In this document: positions 17,401 through 26,368 of the stretch, piece after piece
How positions within the stretch are numbered: position 1 is the stretch's first letter
Layout of the letters: each line of letters opens with the position of its first letter
DNA from: Bacillus sp. 1NLA3E
GTDB lineage: Bacteria; Bacillota; Bacilli; Bacillales; Cytobacillaceae
Length of the DNA: 64,000 nt
NCBI RefSeq assembly: GCF_000242895.2
Contig: NC_021171.1
Span: 1,274,001 to 1,338,000, forward strand
Direction of reading: 5' to 3'
Program-made: the position numbers and the translations under genes
The notes under the pieces: model-generated
What the model was told of the DNA's origin: nothing
Database searches by the model: none
What the model saw: the letters and a program-made list of their open reading frames with translations, nothing else

Positions 17401-17876
17401 AAAAGGTAGACCAGTTTGGTGATATTTCGGTTCTAGATACACCAACCTTTTTCTATGGTTTGCGTCTTGGTGAAGAAATTGAAGTAGAAATTGAAAAAGG
17501 AAAAACTCTCATTGTGAAACTTGTAGCGGTTGGGCAACCGCAGGCTGATGGAACAAGAGTCATTTATTTTGAATTAAATGGACAACCACGGGAAATTGTT
17601 GTCAAAGATGAAAGTATTAAAGTGACTGTGACAGCAAAAATTAAGGCGGATCCAACTAATGAAAACCATTTAGCTGCATCTATGCCAGGTACTGTAGTAA
17701 AAGTTCTTGTTGAAAAAGGTGAAAAAGTTGACCGAGGTGATCATCTTATTATTACAGAGGCTATGAAAATGGAAACAACGGTTCAAGCACCTTTTTCTGG
17801 TATCGTAAAAGATATTTTTGTGAAAAATGGTGAAGCGATTCAAACAGGAGATTTATTAATTGAGTTAATTAAATAA
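14436..17876 (+). CDS. pycA: Pyruvate carboxylase
   Basis: A 1146-residue biotin enzyme that makes oxaloacetate from pyruvate, bicarbonate and ATP. In order it has a biotin carboxylase domain (KVLVANRGEIAIRVFRA; ATP-grasp loop KASLGGGGRGMR near residue 165; EVNPRVQVEHT), a carboxyltransferase TIM barrel (LLTDTTFRDAHQS near 535; LHTHDTSGN), a PYC/OADA linker domain, and a biotinyl domain with EAMKMET near residue 1110. GTG at 14427 overlaps the RBS, so TTG at 14436, eight bases after GGAG, is preferred. Cytoplasmic homotetramer supplying the TCA cycle. Confidence 0.96.
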   Translation: MNQRITKVLVANRGEIAIRVFRACNELNIRTVAIYSKEDSGTYHRYKADEAYLVGEGKKPIDAYLDIEGIIAIAKHSKADAIHPGYGFLSENIHFARRCQEEGIIFIGPELKHLDMFGDKVKARLQAQLANIPIIPGSDGPVNDVSDVAAFGAQFGYPIIIKASLGGGGRGMRIVNHPEEVQEAFSRAKSEAKAAFGNDEVYVEKLVINPKHIEVQILGDHHRNIVHLYERDCSVQRRHQKVVEVAPCVSISEDLRERICEAAVKLMKKVDYVNAGTVEFLLSGEEFYFIEVNPRVQVEHTITEMVTGIDIVQSQILIAEGHELFGDIVGIPHQEKISIHGYAIQCRVTTEDPLNNFMPDTGKIMAYRSGGGFGVRLDAGNAYTGAIITPYYDSLLVKLTTSALTFEHAAAKMVRNLREFRIRGIKTNIPFLENVVRHEKFVTGEYDTSFLEKNPELFQVLTSKDRGSKMLSYIANVTVNGFPGIERKKRPVFEKPRIPKLNYNFDYTNGTKQILDEQGPEGLVKWIKSQNQVLLTDTTFRDAHQSLLATRVRSTDIKHIAEPTAKLLPDMFSFEMWGGATFDVAYRFLNEDPWIRLQELRKEIPNVLFQMLLRASNAVGYKNYPDNVIREFVEKSAQTGIDVFRIFDSLNWVKGMEIAIDAVRQNGKIAEAAICYTGDIDDPTRVKYNLQYYKNLAKELEQQGAHILGIKDMAGLLKPQAAYRLISELKESVNIPIHLHTHDTSGNGIYTYAKAIEAGVDIVDVALSTMAGLTSQPSANSLYYALEGTERKPDVNIEALEQLSHYWEDVRKYYNDFESGMMAPHTEVYQHEMPGGQYSNLQQQAKAVGLGEKWDDVKRMYTRVNSMFGDVVKVTPSSKIVGDMALFMVQNNLSEEDILTKGSTLDFPDSVVEFFEGYLGQPYGGFPEELQRIILKDKKPITVRPGELLENVDFIKLKEKLTAEIATEPTDFDVIAYALYPKVFVDYTKKVDQFGDISVLDTPTFFYGLRLGEEIEVEIEKGKTLIVKLVAVGQPQADGTRVIYFELNGQPREIVVKDESIKVTVTAKIKADPTNENHLAASMPGTVVKVLVEKGEKVDRGDHLIITEAMKMETTVQAPFSGIVKDIFVKNGEAIQTGDLLIELIK

Positions 17877-17911
17877 TTCGTAATGCTATGAATGAGAAGG
17901 ATGAAAAACAA

Positions 17912-18154
17912 AGGCTCTTTTCTAAAAGATTGTTGTTTTTTAAATAGGTTTTGTGAAAAGCAAACTGTTATAAAGAAGTTGATTGGAGTGGAAGGTGCGA
18001 GACTCCTGCGGGAGCAGCGGGACAGGTGAGACCCCACAGGCGCTTTAGCGCCGAGGAGACTCACCGCCCGCCCCGCGGAAAGCGAGCATCCTGGAGCGGA
18101 AATCAACCATACTTCTCTTTTGGTAAATAGCAACAAAGTTTACGAAAACAGCCA
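17912..18154 (+). repeat. Structured GC-rich repeat, copy D, with type 1 arms
   Basis: A 130-bp core at 17978-18107 with the same AT-rich arms as copy A (outer motifs AGGCTCTTTTCTAAAAG and TTTACGAAAACAGCC). The whole unit is nearly the same length as copy A. It fills the pycA-ctaA gap and lies 35 bp after the pycA stop. Confidence 0.85.
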
Positions 18155-18161
18155 AAACAAA

Positions 18162-18196
18162 AAAACAGGTCTGAACTTTATGTTCAGACCTGTTTT
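18162..18196. terminator. Bidirectional terminator between pycA and ctaA
   Basis: A perfect 15-bp stem AAAACAGGTCTGAAC/GTTCAGACCTGTTTT with a five-base loop, directly before the ctaA stop. Confidence 0.85.
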
Positions 18197-19165
18197 TTAT
18201 ATGGTCTTTGAAGGTGGCTGTGTTGCATTCGTTGTAACTGAAGATTTTTCTCCAAGTTTTAAAGCATTGCTCTTACTTCGAAAAGTAAGGAGCAGGAAGT
18301 AGCTTAAGATTCCGAATAGGCACGAAATAAAAAATGCATGTGCTAATGCTATAAATAAATTGATTTTAGAGAGAACAACTAATGCCCCAGCAATTACTTG
18401 CAAGCAAACAACTATAAAGGCTATGATCCAACCCCAATATAAAACCTTTTGATTTTTATAATTTTTTATTACCATTATTGTAATATAACCAATCCACAAG
18501 AAGATCAGACCAGCAAAGAATCGATGTCCCATTTGCACCCATTCATTTAAATTTGTAGGGAGGGAAGCGGATGAATTAAAACATAAAGGCCAGTCTGGGC
18601 ACACTAGGCTGGCCTTTAAATGCCGAACGAGAGCCCCCGTGTAAACCACAATATAACTATATATCGTTACTCCGATAATATGTTTACCCAACCGTTTATC
18701 AATTACTAATTTTTCAGCATTGAATTTCTTATCAACTTCAAATATGAGCAGTGTTAATAGAAAGACAGAGGCAAATGAAATAAGAGATATACCAAAATGA
18801 AGAGCAAGAACAAAACCGTTTTGTCCCCATAAAACAGCTGCGGCCCCTATTAATCCCTGTAAAAGGAGGAAGAAAAACGAAAGGAAAGCTAAAAATTTAG
18901 TTTCCCGTATATGTCCAATAGACCTCCACGACCAAATGGACAATATGAGGACCATCATTCCAACTGTCCCAGAGACTAGCCTGTGAGCAAGCTCGATCAC
19001 TAACTCAAAGGTAATGTCGCTTGGGACAAATTCTCCATTACACAATGGCCATGACCTGCCGCATCCCAAACCAGAACCAGTTTTTGTGACAAGAGCTCCT
19101 CCTAACAATACCAGTAGCATACCGATCGTTGTTAAAACAGCCAATAATTTTAAAGACCTACGCAC
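18197..19165 (-). CDS. ctaA: Heme A synthase CtaA
   Basis: A 322-residue membrane enzyme of the Cox15/CtaA family with eight hydrophobic helices. It oxidises the C8 methyl of heme O to the formyl group of heme A. The extracytoplasmic loops carry the conserved Cys pairs GCGRSWPLC and VCPDWPLCF, and heme-ligand histidines occur in [23 protein letters not shown] and ALAHAF. Start is GTG at 19165 after GGATGTG. It is divergent from ctaB, the classic Bacillus arrangement. Confidence 0.94.
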   Translation of the reverse strand: MRRSLKLLAVLTTIGMLLVLLGGALVTKTGSGLGCGRSWPLCNGEFVPSDITFELVIELAHRLVSGTVGMMVLILSIWSWRSIGHIRETKFLAFLSFFFLLLQGLIGAAAVLWGQNGFVLALHFGISLISFASVFLLTLLIFEVDKKFNAEKLVIDKRLGKHIIGVTIYSYIVVYTGALVRHLKASLVCPDWPLCFNSSASLPTNLNEWVQMGHRFFAGLIFLWIGYITIMVIKNYKNQKVLYWGWIIAFIVVCLQVIAGALVVLSKINLFIALAHAFFISCLFGILSYFLLLTFRSKSNALKLGEKSSVTTNATQPPSKTI

Positions 19166-19720
19166 AAAATATCACATCCTAAAAATGAAAGTTTAATTAT
19201 TTGTCAATAAAATGTATTGACATATATAATGAAGAGGACATATTTCGAGAATTTCTACTAAAAAAAATAGAAATAAAGAAAATGATTGCATTTTCGATAG
19301 TACACAATTACAGGAATTTTTACAACTATTAGAATTCTCACTGAATATATTATAGTATAACTTAGAAAATTAGTAACTTAGAATGGAATTCTATCTTTAA
19401 ATTATTGAATATTAAAACAATATTACCCGTATTTTTACTATAGCAATAGAATATCATTTTACCTCCATTTTCCCTTTGGACAAAAAAAATATATAAAATG
19501 TTCAAAAAAACTTCACAAAAATAACCAAAAGTGTGATTTAATATACAGTGAGAAAAGAAATCGTTTTGATATAGGTGAATAATTAACGATATTTTTATAA
19601 TGTCAATAGTGAAAATTAGGAAATTGAATATACAACTTTGAAAATCTATTAAACTGACTGGCTCAGGACATTTATAAATAGAAAAGTAATCTCGCAAAAA
19701 AGGGAAAAGGAGGAAGGTAT
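19166..19720. other. AT-rich ctaA-ctaB divergent control region
   Basis: 555 bp with no gene on either strand and long A/T runs. In Bacillus subtilis this spacer holds the ctaA and ctaB promoters, with ResD and CcpA control. TTTAATATAC at about 19538 could be a -10 box for ctaB. I see no riboswitch or strong hairpin. Confidence 0.5.
19555..19569 (+). promoter_or_regulatory. Possible cre (CcpA) box ahead of ctaB
   Basis: AAGAAATCGTTTTGA matches the cre consensus WTGNAANCGNWNNCW at all but two fixed positions. It lies just after a candidate -10 box, a repressing position. Confidence 0.3.
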
Positions 19721-20647
19721 ATGTCGAATCCAAAAGGTTTTGGGGAAGCAACTATAGATTCTAGTCATACTGATATTCCAGAAACCACTATGTTAAAAGA
19801 CTTCTTTGCACTAATCAAAATAGGAATAGTTAATTCAAACTTAATTACAACATTTACAGGAATCTGGCTTGCACTACATTTTACAAATAATCATTTTCTT
19901 GATCATTTGGATATAGTCCTGTTCACCTTGATTGGATCATCCTTGATTATCGCAGGCTCATGTAGTTTAAATAATTTTATAGATCGAGACATCGATCATT
20001 TGATGAAAAGAACAAAAAGCAGACCAACCGTAACAGGTAAAATTAATCCAAATTGGGTTATTGTGCTGGGGCTATTTTTAATCGCACTCGGAATTTCGTT
20101 TCTATTATTAACGACGATTTCCGCAGCAATTATTGGTTTAATTGGAGTTATTAGCTATGTAGGTCTCTATTCAATGTGGTCTAAGAGATTATATGTTTCA
20201 AATACGATTGTTGGAAGTATTTCTGGAGCTGTACCTCCGCTAATTGGTTGGGCAGCTGTTGATGGGAATCTTGATCCTATAGCCTGGTTTTTATTTTTAA
20301 TTATGTTTGTTTGGCAACCTCCACATTTCTACGCTCTTGCAATGAGACGAGTTGAGGAATATCGGGCAGCTGGAATTCCAATGCTTCCAGTGGTAAAGGG
20401 GTTTAAAACCACAAAAAATCATATGATTTTATGGGTTATCGCATTATTGCCACTACCTTTCTTTTTACAATCACTAGGTATGCCGTTTCTCATTCTAGCA
20501 TCTCTGCTGAATGTTGGATGGTTACTACTAGGGTTATCTGGATACAAAATGAAGGATGATATGAAGTGGGCAAAACTAATGTTTATATACTCTTTACAGT
20601 ATTTGACCATTATGTTTGTGGCAATGGTAATTGTAACGTTGATTTAA
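19721..20647 (+). CDS. ctaB: Protoheme IX farnesyltransferase CtaB
   Basis: A 308-residue UbiA-family prenyltransferase with about nine membrane helices. It adds a farnesyl group to heme B, giving heme O for CtaA. The Asp-rich substrate motif is [18 protein letters not shown] near residue 85, with the second loop [16 protein letters not shown] and the conserved [14 protein letters not shown] at 19721 follows AAAAGGAGGA. It opens the ctaBCDEF gene set; a 108-bp gap separates it from ctaC. Confidence 0.95.
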   Translation: MSNPKGFGEATIDSSHTDIPETTMLKDFFALIKIGIVNSNLITTFTGIWLALHFTNNHFLDHLDIVLFTLIGSSLIIAGSCSLNNFIDRDIDHLMKRTKSRPTVTGKINPNWVIVLGLFLIALGISFLLLTTISAAIIGLIGVISYVGLYSMWSKRLYVSNTIVGSISGAVPPLIGWAAVDGNLDPIAWFLFLIMFVWQPPHFYALAMRRVEEYRAAGIPMLPVVKGFKTTKNHMILWVIALLPLPFFLQSLGMPFLILASLLNVGWLLLGLSGYKMKDDMKWAKLMFIYSLQYLTIMFVAMVIVTLI

Positions 20648-20755
20648 TTTTGTAGGAACTCCATTCTCTATTAAAGGGGAAATAAAGAATGGATTTATCC
20701 ATAGATTTACTCAGAAATTTTATTATATTTTACGAAAGAGGGGTTTGGTAAAGCA

Positions 20756-21823
20756 ATGAAAAGACTTGCGAAATGGCAACTGTTTTCATTATTTTCCGTC
20801 ATGATGCTCATTTTGTCCGGCTGTGGGAAACCATTTCTATCAACACTAAAGCCGGCTGGTGAAGTTGCAAAAAAGCAATTTGACCTTATGATGCTCAGTA
20901 CGTGGATAATGGTGGGAGTAATCCTAGTTGTCACACTTATTTTCTTAATTGTATTATTTCGATTTCGCCGGAAGGATGACAAGATTCCAAAACAGATCGA
21001 AGGAAGTCACAAATTAGAAATTATTTGGACTGTTATTCCTATTATCCTACTGCTTATAATGGCAGTTCCAACTGTTGCAGCAACATTCAATTTTGCAAAC
21101 GTATCAAAAATGGATAATAAGAAAGATGGCAAATCCGACGTACTTGTAGTAAATGTACGTTCTAATCTTTATTGGTGGGAATTTGATTACAAAGATTTAG
21201 GAATTGTAACTAGTCAAGAATTAGTTGTTCCAACCGATGAAAAAGTATATTTCAACCTAAAAGCATCCGATGTTAAACATTCATTTTGGATTCCTGCAGC
21301 AGGCGGAAAAATGGATACTAATGTCGATAATGTTAATAAGTTCTGGTTGGAGTTTGACGGTAAAAAAGCTAAAAAGGCTGGCGGCTTATTCTATGGAAAA
21401 TGTGCAGAGCTTTGCGGCCCATCACATGCACTAATGGATTTTAAAGTGAAAGCCGTTTCACGAACAGAGTTTAATAAGTGGGTCAAAGACATGCAAAATG
21501 TTAAAGAACCACAAAAGGCTGATACAGCTTTAGCACAACAAGGTCAAGACGTTTTCAATAAAAGTTGTATTGGATGTCACGCAGTAACCCCATCTAACAA
21601 AACACCTGAGGCAGCAAGAATGGCACCAAATTTAACTAATTTTGGCGAGCGTTCAAGGGTAGCAGGAGTGTTAGATCACAATAAAGAAAATGTTAAAAAA
21701 TGGATCAAGGATCCTGAATCTCATAAGCCTGGCAACAAGATGACAGGAACATACGGACAATTAACAGACCAGCAGATTGATGCTGTCGCTGAATACTTGA
21801 TGGGCTTAAAAGTTCAGAAATAA
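20756..21823 (+). CDS. ctaC: Cytochrome caa3 oxidase subunit II CtaC
   Basis: A 355-residue subunit II fused to cytochrome c. The lipoprotein signal has its lipobox at LSGC (Cys about residue 23), and two membrane helices follow (about 42-65 and 85-105). The cupredoxin domain carries the CuA site CAELCGPSHALM near residue 220. The C-terminal cytochrome c domain has CIGCH near residue 263, with a later Met ligand. It receives electrons outside the membrane and passes them to subunit I. The N-terminal GCGKPFLSTLKP segment is typical of Bacillus CtaC. Confidence 0.95.
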   Translation: MKRLAKWQLFSLFSVMMLILSGCGKPFLSTLKPAGEVAKKQFDLMMLSTWIMVGVILVVTLIFLIVLFRFRRKDDKIPKQIEGSHKLEIIWTVIPIILLLIMAVPTVAATFNFANVSKMDNKKDGKSDVLVVNVRSNLYWWEFDYKDLGIVTSQELVVPTDEKVYFNLKASDVKHSFWIPAAGGKMDTNVDNVNKFWLEFDGKKAKKAGGLFYGKCAELCGPSHALMDFKVKAVSRTEFNKWVKDMQNVKEPQKADTALAQQGQDVFNKSCIGCHAVTPSNKTPEAARMAPNLTNFGERSRVAGVLDHNKENVKKWIKDPESHKPGNKMTGTYGQLTDQQIDAVAEYLMGLKVQK

Positions 21824-21850
21824 CAGGGGATTTTTGAAAAGGGAGGAAAA

Positions 21851-23719
21851 ATGGTGAGTAGCTACGCTCAGAAAAAGGGGTTTGGAGCAGCTCTTTGGGA
21901 CTATTTAACAACTGTTGACCATAAAAAAATTGCGATTTTATACCTTGTCGCAGGTGGGCTCTTCTTTGTTTTAGGCGGTCTTGAAGCAATGTTCATTCGC
22001 ATTCAGCTTGCTGTTCCAAATAATGATTTTGTTAGTGCTGGGCTTTTTAATCAAATTTTAACCATGCACGGTACTACGATGATTTTCTTGGCAGCAATGC
22101 CGCTGGTTTTTGCATTTATGAATGCAGTTGTTCCTTTGCAAATTGGAGCACGAGATGTTGCATTTCCATTTTTAAATGCATTAGGTTTTTGGTTGTTTTT
22201 CTTTGGGGGTATTTTCCTAAATCTTTCTTGGTTTTTAGGTGGAGCACCTGATGCAGGTTGGACATCATACGCATCTTTGTCATTAGCATCGAAAGGTCAT
22301 GGAATTGACTTTTATGCACTTGGCTTACAAATATCCGGTGCCGGGACATTAATCGGGGGGATTAATTTCCTTGTTACGATTATTAATATGAGAGCACCAG
22401 GTATGACTTATATGCGGATGCCGTTGTTTACGTGGACTAGTTTTGTCACTTCAGCACTAATTTTGTTCGCATTTCCTCCATTAACTATTGGCTTATTCTT
22501 AATGATTTTTGATCGTTTATTCGGCTCAAACTTTTTCGATGTAGCTAATGGTGGGAATACAATTATTTGGGAACATTTCTTTTGGATCTTCGGACACCCT
22601 GAAGTATATATTCTTGTATTGCCGGCATTTGGAATTTTCTCAGAAATTTTCGCAATCTTCTCAAGAAAACGCCTATTCGGATATTCTTCCATGGTTTTTG
22701 CAACCGTGTTAATTGGGTTCTTAGGTTTCATGGTTTGGGCTCATCACATGTTTACAACGGGTATGGGACCAGTTGCTAATGCGATTTTCTCAGTAGCGAC
22801 AATGGCGATAGCCGTTCCGACTGGGATCAAGATCTTTAACTGGCTGTTTACAATGTGGGGTGGAAGCATTAAGTTCACTACACCAATGCATTATGCTGTT
22901 GCATTTATTCCGTCATTCGTTGCCGGAGGGGTAACTGGAGTAATGCTTGCACAAGCAGCTCAAGATTATCAATACCATGATAGTTATTTTGTTGTTGCTC
23001 ACTTCCATTATGTAATTGTAGGTGGAGTTGTTTTAGCTTTATTAGGTGGAGCACATCTATATTGGCCAAAAATGTTTGGAACTATGTTAAATGAAACTTT
23101 AGGGAAAATTACTTTTTGGTTATTCTTAATTGGTTTCCATTTAACATTCTTTGTTCAACATTTCCTTGGACTTATGGGGATGCCACGCCGGATTTTCACT
23201 TACCTACCTGGACAAGGGTTGGAGACCGGAAACCTAATAAGTACAGTCGGTGCATTCTTCATGGCTGTAGGCGTCATCATCTTATTATTGAATGTGGTTA
23301 TAACACAAGTGAAAAATGAAAAGGTTGGGAATGACCCATGGGGAGACGGACGTACTCTTGAGTGGTCAATCTCTTCGCCACCACCATTCTATAACTTTAA
23401 ACAACTACCACTTGTTCGTGGATTAGATCCATATTGGATTGAAAAAATGAATGGTAAAACGGAAATGACACCTGCTGAACCGCTTGGTGATATTCATATG
23501 CCAAATAATTCGTTCATACCTTTCATGATATCCTTAGGCTTATTTGTAGTAGCCTTTGGTGCTATGTACCGTACAGAATATAGTTGGGGTCTACCTGTCT
23601 TAATTGGTGGATTTGTTATTACATTAGGTTCAATGTTCATGCGTTCGGTTAAAGACGATCATGGATACCATATTCATAAAGAAGATTTACAAGATGACAA
23701 CAAGGGGGTTAAGGCATAA
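21851..23719 (+). CDS. ctaD: Cytochrome caa3 oxidase subunit I CtaD
   Basis: The 622-residue catalytic heme-copper subunit that reduces oxygen to water and pumps protons, with about 13-14 membrane helices. Visible ligands and channel residues are MHGTTMIF (low-spin heme His), GHPEVYILVLPAFG (CuB His and the His-Tyr crosslink), WAHHMFTTG (CuB His pair) and HFHYVIVGG (heme a and a3 His). ATG at 21851 follows GGGAGG. It lies 28 bp after ctaC, and its stop overlaps the ctaE start. Confidence 0.97.
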   Translation: MVSSYAQKKGFGAALWDYLTTVDHKKIAILYLVAGGLFFVLGGLEAMFIRIQLAVPNNDFVSAGLFNQILTMHGTTMIFLAAMPLVFAFMNAVVPLQIGARDVAFPFLNALGFWLFFFGGIFLNLSWFLGGAPDAGWTSYASLSLASKGHGIDFYALGLQISGAGTLIGGINFLVTIINMRAPGMTYMRMPLFTWTSFVTSALILFAFPPLTIGLFLMIFDRLFGSNFFDVANGGNTIIWEHFFWIFGHPEVYILVLPAFGIFSEIFAIFSRKRLFGYSSMVFATVLIGFLGFMVWAHHMFTTGMGPVANAIFSVATMAIAVPTGIKIFNWLFTMWGGSIKFTTPMHYAVAFIPSFVAGGVTGVMLAQAAQDYQYHDSYFVVAHFHYVIVGGVVLALLGGAHLYWPKMFGTMLNETLGKITFWLFLIGFHLTFFVQHFLGLMGMPRRIFTYLPGQGLETGNLISTVGAFFMAVGVIILLLNVVITQVKNEKVGNDPWGDGRTLEWSISSPPPFYNFKQLPLVRGLDPYWIEKMNGKTEMTPAEPLGDIHMPNNSFIPFMISLGLFVVAFGAMYRTEYSWGLPVLIGGFVITLGSMFMRSVKDDHGYHIHKEDLQDDNKGVKA

Positions 23720-24351
23720 TGGTTGCTCATGAAGAAAAAATGACGTTGGAAACATGGCCAGCATCGCCTGAGAAAGCCACCCTTGAAGCCAAAAATAAAT
23801 TCCTTGGATTCTGGTTCTTCCTTGGTGGAGAAACAGTGCTATTTGCATCGTTATTTGCGACCTACCTCGCATTAAAGGATAAGGTTCCAAATTCAAGCCA
23901 TGCACTTGCAAAAGATCTATTTGAACTACCTCTTACGTTTGCTGCAACAATGCTTTTGTTAACAAGTTCTTTGACTAGTGTTTATGCAATGTACCATATG
24001 AAGAATTTTGAATTCAAAAAAATGCAACTTTGGTTAGGAATTACCGTTCTTTTAGGGGCATGCTTTTTAGGATTGGAAGTATATGAATTTAATCATTATG
24101 TCCATGAATTTCATCATACCTTTACAAGTAGTGCATTTGGTTCTGCGTTTTATACATTAGTAGGTTTCCATGGTGGACACGTTGCGTTTGGACTTTCGTG
24201 GATACTAACTTTGATGATTCGCAATTCAAAACGTGGGTTAAGCCTATACAACGCACCAAAGTTTTATGTTGCTAGCCTTTACTGGCATTTTATTGATGTT
24301 GTTTGGGTATTCATCTTTACAGTAGTATATTTAATGGGAATGGTGGGATAA
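23719..24351 (+). CDS. ctaE: Cytochrome caa3 oxidase subunit III CtaE
   Basis: A 210-residue subunit III with five membrane helices. The N-terminus KNKFLGFWFFLGGETVLFA and the motif GFHGGHVAFGLSW, followed by YWHFIDVVWVFIFTVVYL, are family marks. It stabilises subunit I and sustains proton uptake. Its ATG overlaps the ctaD stop (TAATG), so it is translationally coupled. Confidence 0.95.
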   Translation: MVAHEEKMTLETWPASPEKATLEAKNKFLGFWFFLGGETVLFASLFATYLALKDKVPNSSHALAKDLFELPLTFAATMLLLTSSLTSVYAMYHMKNFEFKKMQLWLGITVLLGACFLGLEVYEFNHYVHEFHHTFTSSAFGSAFYTLVGFHGGHVAFGLSWILTLMIRNSKRGLSLYNAPKFYVASLYWHFIDVVWVFIFTVVYLMGMVG

Positions 24352-24355
24352 ACTG

Positions 24356-24691
24356 ATGGCACATCAACAACCAAGTTCAGGTAACCCTAGAGTTGACATT
24401 GAATATCGTCGCAAGAAAAGTGCGGAAGAAATGAAGTATCAGGTTGTTTCATTTGCAATTATGATATTCTTTACCTTAATTGCATTTTCAACAGTCGCAT
24501 ATGAGGATTTTTCTAACTGGTTTAGAGTTCCTTTTATTCTTCTTCTCGCGGTTGTACAAGTGATATTCCAGTTATATTATTTCATGCATATGAACCATAA
24601 AGGTCATGAAGCACCAAAACTATTCCTTTACTCAGGAGCAGTAGTAGGATCAGTAACGGTTCTTGCCTTTATGACAATTATTTGGTGGTAA
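24356..24691 (+). CDS. ctaF: Cytochrome caa3 oxidase subunit IV CtaF
   Basis: A 111-residue small subunit with three membrane helices and a hydrophilic N-terminus (SGNPRVDIEYRRKKSAEEMK). The motif QVIFQLYYFMHMNHKG is characteristic of subunit IV of Bacillus oxidases. It is four bases after ctaE and followed by a terminator, so it closes the ctaCDEF transcript. Confidence 0.92.
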   Translation: MAHQQPSSGNPRVDIEYRRKKSAEEMKYQVVSFAIMIFFTLIAFSTVAYEDFSNWFRVPFILLLAVVQVIFQLYYFMHMNHKGHEAPKLFLYSGAVVGSVTVLAFMTIIWW

Positions 24692-24700
24692 TTATTAGGA

Positions 24701-24730
24701 GGAAAATCAGCTTCGCTGATTTTCCTTTTT
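24701..24730 (+). terminator. Terminator of ctaCDEF
   Basis: GGAAAATCAG-CTTCG-CTGATTTTCC, followed by TTTTTG. Confidence 0.85.
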
Positions 24731-24808
24731 GACATTATGTTGAAATGACACTCCCAGAATTTTTACGAACCAATTTAGCTTTACTAAAATTATAGAGGTG
24801 AGAGAAAG

Positions 24809-25717
24809 ATGCCTGTTCTTGATATCTTTGGTTTTCGTGCCCTATGGAGTCCATATTTTCTTCTAACATTATGTGCAGTATTAGTCGGATATTATTTAGT
24901 TACAGTTAAATATCAGAAGAAAATTTCTGACAGTGAACCAATCACTAAAACTGAAGCCAGTATATTTATTTTTGCAATTGTCCTTTTATATACCATAAAG
25001 GGATCTCCACTTGATTTAATGGGACATTTAATGTTTTATGCTCATATGATCCAAATGGCTTTTCTATACTTGGTGATAGCGCCATTATTTATTTCTGGGA
25101 TACCAAAATGGATTTGGAGAAAAATCTTGAAAAATACCATAATAAAGAATGTTTTTCAATTCTTTACAAAACCACTTATTGCTTTGGTTTTATTTAACGG
25201 TATGTTTTCGTTTTATCATATTCCGCTCATTTTTGATTTCATTAAAACTGATATGTGGTTACACGCTTCGTATACCATTTTTTTATTTTTCCTAGCAATC
25301 TTTATGTGGTGGCCGTTGGTGAATGACTTATCGGAGAATCAATCCCTTAGTGGGATTAAAAAAGTTGGTTATATTTTTGCGAATGGTATCCTTATCACCC
25401 CAGCTTGTGCACTGATTATATTTTCAGATACACCAATGTATCATACGTATTCTGATCCAAAGGTTTGGATGGAAGCATTGCAATTATGTGTTCCACCGGC
25501 AACCCTATCAACACTTAACTTAAGTGGACCAGAAATGTTTAATTCCATGCCGTTGATTCAAGACCAGCAGCTTGGAGGAGTATTAATGAAAATTATTCAA
25601 GAAATTGTTTATGGTACAGTTCTAGCTCAAGTTTTCTTTAAGTGGTATCGTCAAGATATAGAAGAGGGTAAAGCTGATGAAGATGCGAATCTGTACTCGG
25701 ATTTAGTTAAATCATGA
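24809..25717 (+). CDS. ctaG: Cytochrome c oxidase assembly factor CtaG
   Basis: A 302-residue membrane protein of the caa3_CtaG family with about seven to eight helices. The conserved DLMGHLMFYAHMIQMAFLYL and SFYHIP His-rich segments suit copper handling. In Bacillus subtilis CtaG is required for active caa3 oxidase, probably for CuB insertion. ATG at 24809 is preceded by GAGGTGAGAG. A separate terminator on each side suggests its own transcription. Confidence 0.92.
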   Translation: MPVLDIFGFRALWSPYFLLTLCAVLVGYYLVTVKYQKKISDSEPITKTEASIFIFAIVLLYTIKGSPLDLMGHLMFYAHMIQMAFLYLVIAPLFISGIPKWIWRKILKNTIIKNVFQFFTKPLIALVLFNGMFSFYHIPLIFDFIKTDMWLHASYTIFLFFLAIFMWWPLVNDLSENQSLSGIKKVGYIFANGILITPACALIIFSDTPMYHTYSDPKVWMEALQLCVPPATLSTLNLSGPEMFNSMPLIQDQQLGGVLMKIIQEIVYGTVLAQVFFKWYRQDIEEGKADEDANLYSDLVKS

Positions 25718-25750
25718 AGGTTGGCATCTTTGAACAGATGCCACCTTTTT
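25717..25750 (+). terminator. Terminator of ctaG
   Basis: AAGGTTGGCATCT pairs with AGATGCCACCTT (one mismatch), then a T-run, at the stop codon. Confidence 0.75.
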
Positions 25751-25856
25751 TGTGTCTTGATTGAATAAATATTGAGAAAAGTCAGCTATTTGTTGAAATA
25801 TGTTGAATCTTACCATAAAATTGTTTCAGGAGAGTTAATTCAATGGGGAGTGTTAG

Positions 25857-26324
25857 ATGATGAATTCAATACCAGTATTACCTACGATTAGTACCGGGTT
25901 TATTGTTCTAAGTGCCATCACTGTAGCAATAGGATGGGTACAAATCAAACAGCGGAAGATTGAAACACACAGAAAGACTATGACTTTGGCAGCTATTTTC
26001 GCACTTATTTTCTTTTTGATTTATGCAAGCAGAACAATTTTTATTGGAAACACTTCATTTGGCGGTCCAGATGATATTAAGATATATTATACTATTTTCC
26101 TTATCTTTCATATCACTTTAGCAACTGTCGGAGCAGTATTTGGAATCATCTCATTGGTAACGGGGTATAAAAACAATTTGAAAACTCATCGGAAATTAGG
26201 GCCGATAACTAGTTTTATTTGGTTTTTTACAGGTATAACTGGGGTTGCAGTATACTTGCTTCTTTACGTATTCTACCATGGTGGGGAAACAACATCTGTG
26301 ATTAAAGCAATATTAGGATTGTAA
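25857..26324 (+). CDS. ctaM: DUF420 family oxidase assembly protein (CtaM/YozB type)
   Basis: A 155-residue protein with four membrane helices and conserved histidines: QRKIETHRKTM, LIFHITLATVG, LKTHRKLGPIT and VFYHGG. This is the DUF420 pattern. CtaM of Staphylococcus aureus is needed for heme-A oxidase activity, and YozB is the Bacillus subtilis homologue. Position after ctaG supports an assembly role here. Two adjacent ATGs at 25857 and 25860 follow GGGGAG. Confidence 0.85.
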   Translation: MMNSIPVLPTISTGFIVLSAITVAIGWVQIKQRKIETHRKTMTLAAIFALIFFLIYASRTIFIGNTSFGGPDDIKIYYTIFLIFHITLATVGAVFGIISLVTGYKNNLKTHRKLGPITSFIWFFTGITGVAVYLLLYVFYHGGETTSVIKAILGL

Positions 26325-26340
26325 TAAAATATGTAAATAA

Positions 26341-26368
26341 AAACGAGCGGATATCCTCCAGCTCGTTT
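26341..26368. terminator. Bidirectional terminator between ctaM and the ytvI-like gene
   Basis: AAACGAGC/GCTCGTTT stem with T- and A-rich flanks, between convergent genes. Confidence 0.65.

Noticed and set aside
19166-19720. A 129-codon minus-strand frame at 19362-19751 in the ctaA-ctaB spacer
   Set aside because: It covers the ctaB ribosome binding site and start, has no RBS, and its Phe/Ile/Asn-rich composition follows from AT-rich DNA.
20756-24691. Assigning the oxidase as quinol type (aa3-600)
   Set aside because: Subunit II has a CuA site (CAELCGPSH) and a fused heme c motif (CIGCH), so it is a cytochrome c oxidase.
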